DNA of 64,000 nucleotides, from positions 1-64,000 of the forward strand of contig CAIRNJ010000071.1 in NCBI GenBank assembly GCA_903879915.1. The letters are read 5' to 3'. The translations under genes were made by a program, and so were the position numbers. Positions 40,231 through 49,550 of this stretch are shown here, piece after piece. Within the stretch, counting starts at the first letter, position 1; each line of letters starts with the position of its first letter. This DNA is from an uncultured Elusimicrobia bacterium. Its GTDB lineage: Bacteria; Elusimicrobiota; Elusimicrobia; Elusimicrobiales; UBA9959. Below the pieces are notes generated by a model. The model was not told the origin of the DNA, ran no database searches, and saw only the letters and a program-made list of their open reading frames with translations.

Positions 40231-41799
40231 ATGATGATAATGCAGTCGCAGGAAAGCCTCGAGATGCTGGTGATGGTCTCCCGGCTGCTTTCCTCAAAAC
40301 TGGACATCTCGGAGCTGCTCACCACCATCATGCGCCTGGCCTCGCGCGTAGTGGGGGCGGAGCGCGCCTCGCTTTACCTGCTGGACGACAAAGCGCAGGA
40401 GCTGTATTTCGACGTGGCGCTGGGCCTGCCCGAGGACGTGCAGCAGATGCGCTTCAAGCTGGGCGAGGGCGTGGCCGGCACCTGCGCCAAGGAGGGCCAC
40501 TCCACCATCATCAACGACGTGGCCAACGACGCCCGCCACTCCAAGAAAGCCGACGCCAAGAGCGGGTACACCACGCGCTCGCTGCTCACCTGCCCGATGA
40601 TAATCAAGGGCCACGTCATAGGCGTAGTGCAGGCCATCAACAAGATAGACGGCGATTTTTCGGAGACCGACAAGAACAATTTCGAGGCGTTCGCCTCCCA
40701 GGCCGCCATCGCCATAGAGAACTCGCGCCTTTTCTCCTCGGTCAAGGAAGAGAAGCGCAAGATGGAGATAGTCTTCAAGCGCGTCAGGGAAGGCGCCATC
40801 CTGACGGACGTGGACGGCGAGATAATAATACTCAACGATTCGGCCAAGACCTACCTGGAATACGACAAATACAAATTCACCAACGTGAAGGCGGCGTTCC
40901 CGGATTTCTCGATAAAGCCGGGCATAGACGCGGCCATGGCCACAGAAGAAGTGGCTTTCAGCTTCGAGCTTTACCGGGAAAAGCCAAAAAGGTTCTATCT
41001 GAGCGGCACGGCCATCAAGCTTTTCGGCGAGGACAAGGACGGCAACGCGAAAGTGGAAGGCCGGCTCTGGATACTTTCGGACGTGACCGCCCAGCGCCTG
41101 GAAGAGCGCATGGCGCGCAATTTCCTGTCGCTGATCTCCCATAAGTTCAAAACCCCGCTGGCCTGCATAAACGGCTACGCGCAGATACTTAAAGAGGAGG
41201 CCCAGTCGAAAAATCTCCCGGAGATGATAAAAAAATCCTCCGAGACCATCTTCGGCCAGGGCCAGAAGCTCAACGCCCTGGTGGAAGGCCTGCTGGATTA
41301 TGTGACCATAGACAGCATGGAGCCGGCCGCGCTGGACAGGATAAGCTTCGACGCCACGCAGTTCCTGGAAGAGGTGGCCGCCGACGTGCGGGAACGCTCC
41401 GGCGCGGACGCCAAGCTTACGGTAAAAGTGGCGGCGCCCCCCGCGCCCGTGCCGCTGAAGGCCGACCGCAAGCTGCTCGCCGCCGCGGTAAAAGCCCTGG
41501 TGGACAACGCCATAAGGTTCAACACCGGCGAAAACCGGCTGGTGATACTTTCCGCGCAGCTCAGCGAAAACAACGTTTTTATTTCCGTGGGCGACAACGG
41601 CCCCGGCATCCCCGGCGAAGAGCTGGAGAACGTTTTCCAGAGGTTCTACCAGGTGGAGGATTCTTTCACCGGCCAGGTGGCGGGCTGGGGCCTGGGCCTG
41701 GCGCTGGTAAAAAAAGTGGCCGAGCTGCACGGCGGCCGGGCTTTCGCCAAATCGCAGCTGCAGAAGGGCTCCGCGTTCACGCTGGTACTGCCGAAATAA
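40231..41799 (+). CDS. Cytoplasmic GAF-PAS sensor histidine kinase
   Basis: The 522-residue protein has no membrane segment. A GAF domain (about residues 15-165) is followed by a PAS-like domain (about 180-285), a HisKA domain with H-box SLISHKFKTPLACINGYAQ (about 300-330) and an ATPase domain with VDNAIRFN (N box), VGDNGPGIP (G1) and GWGLGLALVKK (G2). It would autophosphorylate on the H-box histidine in response to a soluble or cytoplasmic signal. No response regulator is encoded nearby, so its partner lies elsewhere. Confidence 0.95.
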   Translation: MMIMQSQESLEMLVMVSRLLSSKLDISELLTTIMRLASRVVGAERASLYLLDDKAQELYFDVALGLPEDVQQMRFKLGEGVAGTCAKEGHSTIINDVANDARHSKKADAKSGYTTRSLLTCPMIIKGHVIGVVQAINKIDGDFSETDKNNFEAFASQAAIAIENSRLFSSVKEEKRKMEIVFKRVREGAILTDVDGEIIILNDSAKTYLEYDKYKFTNVKAAFPDFSIKPGIDAAMATEEVAFSFELYREKPKRFYLSGTAIKLFGEDKDGNAKVEGRLWILSDVTAQRLEERMARNFLSLISHKFKTPLACINGYAQILKEEAQSKNLPEMIKKSSETIFGQGQKLNALVEGLLDYVTIDSMEPAALDRISFDATQFLEEVAADVRERSGADAKLTVKVAAPPAPVPLKADRKLLAAAVKALVDNAIRFNTGENRLVILSAQLSENNVFISVGDNGPGIPGEELENVFQRFYQVEDSFTGQVAGWGLGLALVKKVAELHGGRAFAKSQLQKGSAFTLVLPK

Positions 41800-41813
41800 G
41801 CCGCGCCCGCGCA

Positions 41814-41856
41814 AAAAAAGATCCCCGCCGTGAATAACGGCGGGGATCTTTTTATT
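41814..41856. terminator. Bidirectional terminator
   Basis: AAAGATCCCCGCCG and CGGCGGGGATCTTT form a 14-bp stem with a 7-base loop between convergent genes; A and T tracts flank it on both sides. Confidence 0.9.
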
Positions 41857-41904
41857 TGAGAGGCCGCTCGCGGTAAACGGCCCCTTTCTTTCCTGCAGCC
41901 GGGA

Positions 41905-43143
41905 CTACACCAGTTTATTGTCGGAAATAAGCTTCTTCAGCTCGTTGATGTCCGGGCTTATAAGGTAAGGCTTGCCCACCGACTTCATGGCGCTCTGTAT
42001 GTCCTTGAGGCCGTTGCCGCTGATAAGCAGCACCACGGATTCGCTGCTCTTCACCTTGCCTTCGTTTACGGCTTTAAGCAGCCCGGCGTAGGTGGCCGCG
42101 GCGGCGGGTTCGGCGAAGACGTTGGAGCCCCTGGCGATGCGCGGTATGGCGTCCAGGATCTCGGCGTCGGTCACGCTCACCGCGAAGCCGCCGGAATCCT
42201 TTATGGCCATCACCGCCGCCAGGCCGTCGCGCGGCACGCTCACGGAAATGCTGTCGGCTATGGTCTTGCCCGAGACGGGCTGTATTTCCCCCCCGCTCTC
42301 AAAGGCCCTTTTGACAGCGTCGGAATGCTCGGCCTGCACAGCCACCAGTTGCGGCAGGCGCTCGATTATGCCCAGGCGGTGGAATTCCACGAAGCCTTTC
42401 CAGATGCCGCTTATGATATTGCCGTCGCCCACCGACACGAAGACCTTGTCGGGGGTTTCCCAGTTAAGCTGTTCGCAGATCTCGAACGAGCAGGTTTTCT
42501 TGCCCTCGCGCGTCAGCGGGTTAATGCCGGTGCTGCGGTTGTACCAACCGTATTCCTGCGAGGCTTTCAGGCAGAGGTCGAAGGCGTCGTCATAGGTGCC
42601 TTTAACCATTATGACCACCGCGCCGAAAACCAGCAGCTGCGCCACTTTGGCCGCCGGCGCCGTTTCCGGCACGAAGATCACGGTCTTCATGTCCAGGCTG
42701 GCGGTGAGGCAGGCCAGGGAGGAGGCGGCGTTGCCGGTGGAGGCGGTGGTGATCACCTTTTCCTTCAGCTCCAGCGCGCGGGCGGTAACCACGGCGCTGG
42801 CCCGGTCTTTGAAAGAGGCGCTGGGGTTGCGGCCGTCGTCCTTTATATAAAGGTTGGGCACGCCGCACTCGGCCCCGAGCTTCTCGGCGCGGTACAGAGG
42901 GGTCCAGCCCACCTGCACGGGCGGAATGTTCTTGATGCTCGACACGGGCAGGATGTCCAGGTAGCGCCAGATGCTGCGCTCGGGGTTATCTTTCAGAACG
43001 TCGTAGTTCAGCCGCTTCTTTATAAGGTTATAATCGTAAAGCACCTGCAGGTTGCCGCCGCAGGCGTCGCAATTGTACTGGGTATCGGGGAATTTATGGT
43101 CCTTGCCGCAGCGGATGCACTGTAAAGTTTTAATTTTTTTCAT
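41905..43143 (-). CDS. thrC: Threonine synthase
   Basis: The 412-residue PLP enzyme converts O-phosphohomoserine to threonine. An N-terminal zinc-ribbon-like section (CIRCGKD, CDACGG) precedes the catalytic domain, in which GRNPSASFKDRA holds the PLP lysine and TASTGNAASSLA binds the phosphate. Length is normal for this type. It lies 25 bases after the carbamate-kinase gene, in a run that begins with the membrane glycosyltransferase-like gene. Confidence 0.95.
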   Translation of the reverse strand: MKKIKTLQCIRCGKDHKFPDTQYNCDACGGNLQVLYDYNLIKKRLNYDVLKDNPERSIWRYLDILPVSSIKNIPPVQVGWTPLYRAEKLGAECGVPNLYIKDDGRNPSASFKDRASAVVTARALELKEKVITTASTGNAASSLACLTASLDMKTVIFVPETAPAAKVAQLLVFGAVVIMVKGTYDDAFDLCLKASQEYGWYNRSTGINPLTREGKKTCSFEICEQLNWETPDKVFVSVGDGNIISGIWKGFVEFHRLGIIERLPQLVAVQAEHSDAVKRAFESGGEIQPVSGKTIADSISVSVPRDGLAAVMAIKDSGGFAVSVTDAEILDAIPRIARGSNVFAEPAAAATYAGLLKAVNEGKVKSSESVVLLISGNGLKDIQSAMKSVGKPYLISPDINELKKLISDNKLV

Positions 43144-43168
43144 AGTTTAGAAAACAAGGGTCGGGACA

Positions 43169-44269
43169 TTATCCCGGGATAACGGTGGTTCCGGCTTTGC
43201 CCGCGAGCGTTTCCTCGAACAGCTCGGTCTTGGAGATATAAGCCACGCTGCCGCCGCCCTTCACGAACTCTATTACGGCCTTTATTTTCGGCCCCATGGA
43301 GCCGGCCGGGAAAGGCGGAGGCTTCTGGTTGTAGATGGCTTCCAGCTCGGACACCTTTATCACGCGCAGGCTCTTCTCGTCGGGCTTCTGGTAATTCAGT
43401 TTGGCGCCGTCCTCGCCGGTGAAGATGGTCAGGCTTACTTCCACTTCCTCGCCGCGGGCTTTGGCGCGCTTCATCAGCATGCAGCCCAGCAGGGCACTGG
43501 CCAGGTCCTTGTCTATCACGGCTTCCACGCCGGTGTACATCTTAAGGGGCTTCTCGCCCTTGGCCGGCTTGGAGAACTTCACGCCGTAGTTGGTGGTATA
43601 GATCTCCTGCCCGTCCTTTATTTCGGGCGTAACTTCGCGCACCGGGATGCCGCCGCCGCCAACGGTTATGGGCACGATGCCTTTATCGAGCATGGCCTCT
43701 ATGGCGTCTATCTCAACAATGTCGGTGGGCACGGGGGAGGGCACTACGCGGCGCCAGATCTCGCTGCCTTTCTCGTCCTTCTTGTACATTTTCATGGCCC
43801 AGCCGTCTTTTATGCGCTGGAGGGATTCTTCCTTGTTATAGGAAGGGCCGATGTATTTGGAGGGGCTCTTGAAATCGGGGTCGTCACGGTCCACCACCAC
43901 CTGCGTGACTATGCCGGCCACTATATTGTCTATGCCGCGGATGTTCAGCTCGTTGTTGAGCTGGGCCAGCATGTAGGACATGGCGCCCTGCGTGTCGGCC
44001 ACGCAGACGTCCAGCGACAGCGGGAACAGCGTCGGGCGGCACATCTCGGCGCGCATCAGGATATTGCCCACCTGCGGGCCGTTGCCGTGCGTCATCACGT
44101 ACTTGTCCTCGGGGTGCTTTTCGAAAATATCGGCCACCAGTTTGCCGGTGTCGGCGGTGCGCTGCCACTGCATGGCGATGTCGGGGTTGATGGCCTTGCC
44201 GTCCTTGTCCTTAAGCCCCACCGGGGCAACTTCGTTGCCGCCGAAAGCGAAAATCCTTATTTTTTTCAT
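43169..44269 (-). CDS. arcC: Carbamate kinase
   Basis: The 366-residue amino-acid-kinase-fold protein has FGGNEV, MTHGNGPQVGN and the ITVGGGGIPV motif. The family converts carbamoyl phosphate and ADP to ATP and carbamate, mainly in arginine fermentation. It is about 50 residues longer than typical ArcC, mainly through an insertion around 155-180. An ornithine carbamoyltransferase gene lies 9 kb away, but no arginine deiminase was seen, so the direction of the pathway is open. The start overlaps the preceding stop as ATGA. Confidence 0.92.
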   Translation of the reverse strand: MKKIRIFAFGGNEVAPVGLKDKDGKAINPDIAMQWQRTADTGKLVADIFEKHPEDKYVMTHGNGPQVGNILMRAEMCRPTLFPLSLDVCVADTQGAMSYMLAQLNNELNIRGIDNIVAGIVTQVVVDRDDPDFKSPSKYIGPSYNKEESLQRIKDGWAMKMYKKDEKGSEIWRRVVPSPVPTDIVEIDAIEAMLDKGIVPITVGGGGIPVREVTPEIKDGQEIYTTNYGVKFSKPAKGEKPLKMYTGVEAVIDKDLASALLGCMLMKRAKARGEEVEVSLTIFTGEDGAKLNYQKPDEKSLRVIKVSELEAIYNQKPPPFPAGSMGPKIKAVIEFVKGGGSVAYISKTELFEETLAGKAGTTVIPG

Positions 44270-44952
44270 TTGCTTATACTCCCCTGTTGTATTTTCTGCA
44301 GTGATTCGAACATCGCCAAGCGCAAAGCGTTGGTGAATCTTGCGGAGTCTTCCGGGCTTTTATCCAGGCTATGCAGCAGCCGCAGCGTTATTTCAAGCTG
44401 CACGCCTCCGGCCGGGGAACGATTCACTATATTATTATCCGAAGAGCCCCGCAGGCGCAGGCAGGGCGTTTCCGCGGCGAAACCAGCCGCTTCCAGCCGC
44501 ATGCTCACTAGCCTGGCCGCGGCCTCGTTCTTCCCGCCCACGCAAACATAGCTGCCGCGGTCCGCCTGGGCGTGCAGGGAGATACCCAGCACGCTGGAGG
44601 TGGCGAGCCTCACCGCGGCGGGGTCGTCGAAATGCGCCGCGGTCACGTGCAGCCGGCCGCTTTCCCGGCCCAGCCAGCCGTTGAAGATATAAAGGTTCAG
44701 GTCTTTGTCGGCCAGGCGCCTGGCCAGGCGGGAGGTGCCGAGCTCTATGTCGCCGCCGTGTATGGCGAAAACAGTTACCGGGGCCGCGCGGTCGTAAGCC
44801 TCTACGGAGTAATCCCGCCCCGCCACGTTAGCCGCCCGCAAAGCCGCCAGGTCGGGGTAAACGTCCTTTCCGCGGCGCAAAGAGGCCTCATTAACGGAGC
44901 AGCCGCACAGGGCAGCGAAGAAAAAAAGCGACAGAACACGTTTAATAGGCAT
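44266..44952 (-). CDS. Poly-gamma-glutamate hydrolase-like lipoprotein
   Basis: The 228-residue protein has a lipoprotein-type start (FFAALCGCSVN) and matches the poly-gamma-glutamate hydrolase (PghP/DUF867) pattern: FAIHGGDIELGTSRLA, LGISLHAQ, CVGGKNEAAA and RSPAGGVQLEI. These hold the zinc-binding His and Glu residues of the phage enzyme family. It may degrade capsule-like polyglutamate or another gamma-linked peptide in the envelope. Its stop overlaps the arcC start as ATGA. Confidence 0.8.
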   Translation of the reverse strand: MPIKRVLSLFFFAALCGCSVNEASLRRGKDVYPDLAALRAANVAGRDYSVEAYDRAAPVTVFAIHGGDIELGTSRLARRLADKDLNLYIFNGWLGRESGRLHVTAAHFDDPAAVRLATSSVLGISLHAQADRGSYVCVGGKNEAAARLVSMRLEAAGFAAETPCLRLRGSSDNNIVNRSPAGGVQLEITLRLLHSLDKSPEDSARFTNALRLAMFESLQKIQQGSISK

Positions 44953-44992
44953 AACTGGCCGCGAACAGGCCGGCTACATATGATATAAAAAA

Positions 44993-46936
44993 TCAGCGCT
45001 CCGATTCTTTCCCCGCGCAGGCGGCCTTACTGTATTTGTTCTTTATATAGTTCAAAGTAGTGCGCGCCTGCCAGAAACCGGGGTCGGCGCGCAGCGCCAG
45101 CTCCAGGCTGCATACCGCCGCGCCAATATCGCCATTCTGCAGCAGCGCCACGCCGCTGGCGTTGTAAAGCGCGGGGTCCTTCAGGCCGCCGGCTATGGCG
45201 GCCGAAAAAACCACGGCCGCTTCGGCGAACTTCCCTGCCCCCTGGAGCTTCAGCCCCTTCAGCAGCGCCTCCCGCACCTGTTTCGCCCGGAGTATCCGCT
45301 CGAGCAGCGCTTTCCCGCTGTTCAGGTTCAGCCTGTAAAAGCCGGCGGTCACCATGACCGGGTCGCGGGTCTCCACCGTTTCGCCGGGTTTGCCCTTCTC
45401 CCAGAGAGTATAGAAAGCGTGCGGGAATTTCTCTTCCATGAACGTGCCGGAAAGCAGCTCCGGCGCCCAGGGATCCGCGGCGGGCGGGGTCCCGGCCGCC
45501 TGCGGGGGCAGTACCGGCCGCAACACTTCGGCCGAGGGCGACCGGTAGATCAGCACGCACTGGTCCTTTTCGGCCTCCAGGTTTACCTGCGGGAAATACC
45601 GCGCCAGCAGGCCGGAGCGGAAATCGTTGTACGGATAGACCGCGCCGCAGCCCTGCGGCCACGCGCGGCGCGCTTTTACCAGGAACTGCCATTCGCGGTC
45701 GTTGGTGCGCAGTTCCCCGTTCAGCGCGTAAGCCGCCCCGAGGTTGGCCGCGGCATAGACCGCCAGCAGCGCGGCGCCGGCGAAAACCGCGTATTTCGCG
45801 GCCGCCCCGCGGCAATAGCCCAGTACCGCGTCCGCGGCGCCGCCGGCAGCAAAAACGAAAGGCAGGAAGAAATACAGGTCATGCCGCATAAAATGCAGCG
45901 GATACAGGTCCAGTTTCATATAAACGGCCGAGAAACACAAAGCCCAGATGAAGGTCCAGGCCGCCCAGAACCTGTGCCGCCCGCTGCCCGGCGCGGGTTT
46001 GCGCCCGGCGAATACCGGGAGGAACAGCAGCAGCGCCGCCGCGGCGGCCAGGGCCGGCGGCAGGCCGGAGAAGACCGAAATATTCTTTTCCCCTATGTGA
46101 TAAACGAAATTGGAAACTATCTCGGCCGCGGAAACCAGCTTGCGCGCCGCGGGCCCGTTATAATGCACGGCCAAAACCAGCCAGCCCGTCCAGCCGGCCG
46201 CCAGCGCCAGGAACAAGCCCCATGAAACGGCCGAAGCCGCCGGCCGGCTCCGCCACGCCGCGGCCAGCCTGCCGCGGAAAGCCGCGCCGCCGGCTATAAG
46301 CGCAACGGCAAAACCGGCCGCCAGCGCGGGCAGGAATTCGAACCGGGCGCCCAGCACCCCCAGCGCGGCGCAGCCCGCCCAGGCGAGGTTCCGCCAGGAA
46401 AGCTTTTCGGAGAACAGCAGGGCCGCCAGGGCATAGACCCCCGACAGCAGGAAGAAGATATTGGCCAGCGTCGATGAGAAAGTTCTGGCGTTGAGCAGGG
46501 CCAGGAAGTTAAAAAGCAGCAGCAGCCCCGCGAAAGCGCCCGCGGCCGGGGCCGCGCCGGTCCTTATCAGTGCCGCCGCCACCAGCCCGGCGTCCAGCGC
46601 CAGCAGCACGGCGTTCCTGACCGTATGGGCGCCCAGTTTTCCGCGGCCGGCGGAGTCGGTGAACAGCTTTACCGGAACCGCTGACAGCTCTTTCTGCGAG
46701 CTGAACGAAAAACTCTCCGCCATGAAGCCGAAATCGTGCTCGTTGTCGTACCCGCCGCGCAGCGGCACGCGCGCGCCGGCGGCGAGGATAAAAAGCACCA
46801 AAGCCAGAAATAGCCCCGAAACGACCGCCAGCCGGCGCGGCGAGAACACCCCGAGATCCGCGAACATTTCTGAAAGGCAGAAAAAAATATTAAGAATTAA
46901 AAGCCCGGAGGAAAGCGCGACGATAGCGACATCCAT
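44993..46936 (-). CDS. Polytopic membrane protein, glycosyltransferase-C-like, with TPR tail
   Basis: The 647-residue protein has about 11-12 membrane helices in its first two thirds, with RGGYDNEHDFGF after the second helix, an acidic loop in the position used by lipid-linked glycosyltransferases. The last 90 residues are TPR-like (AAVVFSAAIAGGLKDPALYNASGVALLQNGD). It resembles GT39/PMT-type enzymes and the TPR-tailed proteins at 54601 and 62635, although identity appears low. The substrate is unknown. Confidence 0.75.
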   Translation of the reverse strand: MDVAIVALSSGLLILNIFFCLSEMFADLGVFSPRRLAVVSGLFLALVLFILAAGARVPLRGGYDNEHDFGFMAESFSFSSQKELSAVPVKLFTDSAGRGKLGAHTVRNAVLLALDAGLVAAALIRTGAAPAAGAFAGLLLLFNFLALLNARTFSSTLANIFFLLSGVYALAALLFSEKLSWRNLAWAGCAALGVLGARFEFLPALAAGFAVALIAGGAAFRGRLAAAWRSRPAASAVSWGLFLALAAGWTGWLVLAVHYNGPAARKLVSAAEIVSNFVYHIGEKNISVFSGLPPALAAAAALLLFLPVFAGRKPAPGSGRHRFWAAWTFIWALCFSAVYMKLDLYPLHFMRHDLYFFLPFVFAAGGAADAVLGYCRGAAAKYAVFAGAALLAVYAAANLGAAYALNGELRTNDREWQFLVKARRAWPQGCGAVYPYNDFRSGLLARYFPQVNLEAEKDQCVLIYRSPSAEVLRPVLPPQAAGTPPAADPWAPELLSGTFMEEKFPHAFYTLWEKGKPGETVETRDPVMVTAGFYRLNLNSGKALLERILRAKQVREALLKGLKLQGAGKFAEAAVVFSAAIAGGLKDPALYNASGVALLQNGDIGAAVCSLELALRADPGFWQARTTLNYIKNKYSKAACAGKESER

Positions 46937-46958
46937 GATAACTGAAGTATAGCAAACA

Positions 46959-48132
46959 GGGGACGTATTTGACTTTTTGACTATTTATTAACAGTTCCCT
47001 GCGACACCTTCATATAATCATTACTCCGTTTTCCACCCAGTGACGGCCTTTAAACGCCAGTCTGGAAACGGCGCTATCACTTATTCGCAGTTCAGCCGCC
47101 AACTCACCTCCGGAATACCCAGCCTCCCGGCATAAAAAGCAGTAAACTGCCCTCGCCTGCGCCGGCCCCCGCTCGCGCGTATGTCTGAATATATCCTGGC
47201 GATCGATACCTGTTAAGCTTTCGACCTCCGTCAGCAACTCCGTGCGGCTTTTTGGGGATTTTTCCAACGTTTCATTGGCTGCGCGCAGTATCGATTCCAC
47301 GAAATCACTCTCCCCTAATATTCGCTGGTCTGACAACACTTTTTCGCCGGCCCGGAGTATCCGCAAAACAGAGCTCCCGCCGCTGAGACTGCGCATCAAG
47401 CCCCCGCCTGCAAGGTCCGGCCGTTCTAAAGTTGCCGCTTTTTTCGCCAGTATGGTCGTGTATCTTTCCACGGCGGTGCCCACATTGTCGCCAAAATTTT
47501 TGAGCAAGGCGTCCCGGTCCAGTATGCCGTCAGGAACGCCCTTGACGACAGCGCTATGGCCACACCATTTATACCCCCCAAGCTCCGCCAGGTCTTTCAC
47601 CAACCGGGCGCGCAGCGGATTTAAATGAATATACGGCACCAACTCAAGAAGGTATTCCTCCAGGTCGCAGATTATCGCCTTATACCTGTTCTGGAACAGG
47701 TGGCCGGCGCGGCGGTGCCTTAAATTGAAGTTGGTGGCGTAACCGGTAATCACGTGGTGCATCATCTCGGAAAGAGGGCGCGTCCCCCTCAGCACAAGGA
47801 AATGAAAGTGGTTGGGCATAAGACACCAGGCCAGGCATTTGCCCCCGGATCTGTTAAGCCATACCGAAATACGTTGGTGGAAGTCCAAATAGTCTTCTTC
47901 GTCAAGGAAGATAGCGCGGCGCTCTATGCCGCGCGACATCACGTGATAGACCTGTCCCGGAATATCAATTCTCGCCTGCCTTGGCATATATCCTCCTTCT
48001 TTCTGCAAGAATAGGATAGCAGACGATCCCGACAACATACTGTCGGGTAATTTTTTTTATTTTTTAGTTTTTTACAGCTAATGCCACCCACCCCATCCCT
48101 AAACAAATAGTCAAAAAGTCAAATACGTCCCC
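46959..48132. mobile_element. RAYT-type insertion element with perfect 28-bp inverted repeats
   Basis: The ends 46959-46986 and 48105-48132 are exact inverted repeats of 28 bases, starting GGGGACGTATTTGACT. They enclose a single transposase gene, giving an element of 1174 bp. The same ends bound a non-autonomous derivative at 19960-20041. RAYT genes act on REP-like palindromes, but full flanking by long perfect inverted repeats is more IS-like than usual for this family. Confidence 0.85.
47010..47987 (-). CDS. REP-associated tyrosine transposase (RAYT, Y1_Tnp)
   Basis: The ATG with a strong AGAAGGAGG site gives 325 residues. The N-terminal Y1 transposase domain has PRQARIDIPGQVYHVMSRG, the metal-binding HUH motif in LMPNHFHFLVL and a conserved YIHLNPLRARLV; the catalytic tyrosine is probably in YKWCGHSA. 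The C-terminal about 120 residues are an extra helical domain ending in an HTH (LRISDSAVSRLAFKGRHW). The frame is intact, so the element could still be active. Confidence 0.95.
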   Translation of the reverse strand: MPRQARIDIPGQVYHVMSRGIERRAIFLDEEDYLDFHQRISVWLNRSGGKCLAWCLMPNHFHFLVLRGTRPLSEMMHHVITGYATNFNLRHRRAGHLFQNRYKAIICDLEEYLLELVPYIHLNPLRARLVKDLAELGGYKWCGHSAVVKGVPDGILDRDALLKNFGDNVGTAVERYTTILAKKAATLERPDLAGGGLMRSLSGGSSVLRILRAGEKVLSDQRILGESDFVESILRAANETLEKSPKSRTELLTEVESLTGIDRQDIFRHTRERGPAQARAVYCFLCREAGYSGGELAAELRISDSAVSRLAFKGRHWVENGVMII

Positions 48133-48181
48133 TCCTTACAAAAAATATATACTGTCTACTGGACGAGCGGCGGATACAGTC

Positions 48182-49321
48182 ATGCCCGATAAATTCATAT
48201 ATCTTGATAACGCGGCCACTACCCGGCCGGATGACAGGGTTATCGAACTGATGGCCGGCATGGACCGGGATTGCTACGGCAACGACGCGGCGGTGCACGC
48301 CATGGGCGTGGCCGCGGCCAAAAAGGTGGAACGCGCGCGCATAATTGTAGCCGGCAGGCTTTCGGCGGAGCCGGACGAGCTGATTTTTACCTCGGGCGGC
48401 ACCGAAGCCAACAATACAGCCATACTGGGCGCCCTGGCGGCGGCCGGCGGAAAGAAAAACCATATTATCATCTCGGCCATTGAACATCCCAGCGTGATCA
48501 ATCCCGCGCTGCGGCTGAAAATGGCCGGCGCGGAACTTACGCTGATAAAACCGGGCGCTAACGGGGTAATAGCCCCCGCGGCGGTAAAAGAGGCCCTCAG
48601 GCCTGACACCGCCCTGGTTTCCATAATGCACGCCAACAACGAGACCGGCGCCCTGCAGCCCATAGCCGAAATAGGCGCCCTCTGCCGCGCGCGCGGCGTG
48701 CTGTTCCACAGCGACGCCTGCCAGAGCTTCACCCGCGCCGCGCTCAACGTAAAAGAGCTGAGCCTGGACCTGCTCACCATTAATTCCCACAAAATACACG
48801 GCCCCAAAGGCGTCGGCGCGCTATATATAAGGAATGGCGTACGCCTGCCGCCCCTTATGGACGGCGGCGGCCACGAGCGCGGCCTGAGGCCCGGCACGCG
48901 CAATTGCCCCGGCATAGCCGGTTTCGGGCTGGCGGTCGAGCTGGGCACGGCCGCCCAGGCGGAGAAAGTAGCGGCGCTGCGCGATCTTTTCTGGGCGAAG
49001 CTTTCCCGCGCGGTGCCGGGCGCGCGGCTTAATTGCGCCGAGGCCCCCAGGCTTTGCGGCATTTTAAGCGTAACCCTGCCCGGCATAGCCGGCGCGGCCG
49101 CTTTGGTACAGGCTTTAAGCGCGAAAGGGATCTGCGTTTCAGCGGGCTCGGCCTGTTCGGCCGGTAAAACCACCCCCAGCGCGGCGCTGCTGGCCATCGG
49201 CCTCGGCAGCGCCGAGGCCCTGCGCACCATACGGGTAAGCCTGAGCCGCTTTAATACCGAAAAGGAAATTTTGCGCGCGGCGAAAGAAATAGCCGCGCTG
49301 GCGAATAAGGAGCAGAACTGA
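48182..49321 (+). CDS. Cysteine desulfurase (NifS/IscS type)
   Basis: The 379-residue PLP enzyme releases sulfur from cysteine as a persulfide. Visible motifs are YLDNAATT, FTSGGTEANN, EHPSV, HSDACQSF, NSHKIHGPKG with the PLP lysine and the mobile loop SAGSACSAGK with the active cysteine. Length and motifs fit the group I NifS/IscS branch. A TusA-like carrier gene begins 1 base after its stop, and a PP-loop ATPase overlaps that, so the three form a sulfur-delivery operon. No IscU, SufB or other Fe-S scaffold is present. Confidence 0.95.
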   Translation: MPDKFIYLDNAATTRPDDRVIELMAGMDRDCYGNDAAVHAMGVAAAKKVERARIIVAGRLSAEPDELIFTSGGTEANNTAILGALAAAGGKKNHIIISAIEHPSVINPALRLKMAGAELTLIKPGANGVIAPAAVKEALRPDTALVSIMHANNETGALQPIAEIGALCRARGVLFHSDACQSFTRAALNVKELSLDLLTINSHKIHGPKGVGALYIRNGVRLPPLMDGGGHERGLRPGTRNCPGIAGFGLAVELGTAAQAEKVAALRDLFWAKLSRAVPGARLNCAEAPRLCGILSVTLPGIAGAAALVQALSAKGICVSAGSACSAGKTTPSAALLAIGLGSAEALRTIRVSLSRFNTEKEILRAAKEIAALANKEQN

Positions 49322-49322
49322 C

Positions 49323-49550
49323 ATGCCCGCCGAGAAACTGGACCTGTCCGGGGTGCCCTGCCCCGCCAACGCGGCCCGGGCCCTGATGCGGCTGGAAGGC
49401 ATGGACGCCGGCGCCGCGCTGGAGATAACGCTGGACGACGGCGAACCTGTTACGAACCTGCCGCCGGCGCTGGAGCAGGAAGGGCACACTATTACCGCCC
49501 GCCGCCGCGAAGGCGCGAAATGGGTGATAACGGCGAGGAAAAGCCAATGA
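49323..49550 (+). CDS. TusA-like sulfur carrier
   Basis: The 75-residue protein has the TusA/SirA fold signature LDLSGVPCPANAAR, in which the cysteine of the CPxx motif accepts sulfur, then LEITLDDGEPVTNLPPALEQEGH. The position after CPA is Asn rather than the usual Pro. It lies between the desulfurase and the PP-loop ATPase genes, and its stop overlaps the next start as ATGA. A carrier between the two enzymes is the natural reading. Confidence 0.9.
   Translation: MPAEKLDLSGVPCPANAARALMRLEGMDAGAALEITLDDGEPVTNLPPALEQEGHTITARRREGAKWVITARKSQ

Noticed and set aside
40294-41814. 506-codon minus-strand open frame opposite the histidine kinase
   Set aside because: It lacks domain features, while the plus strand carries all kinase motifs.
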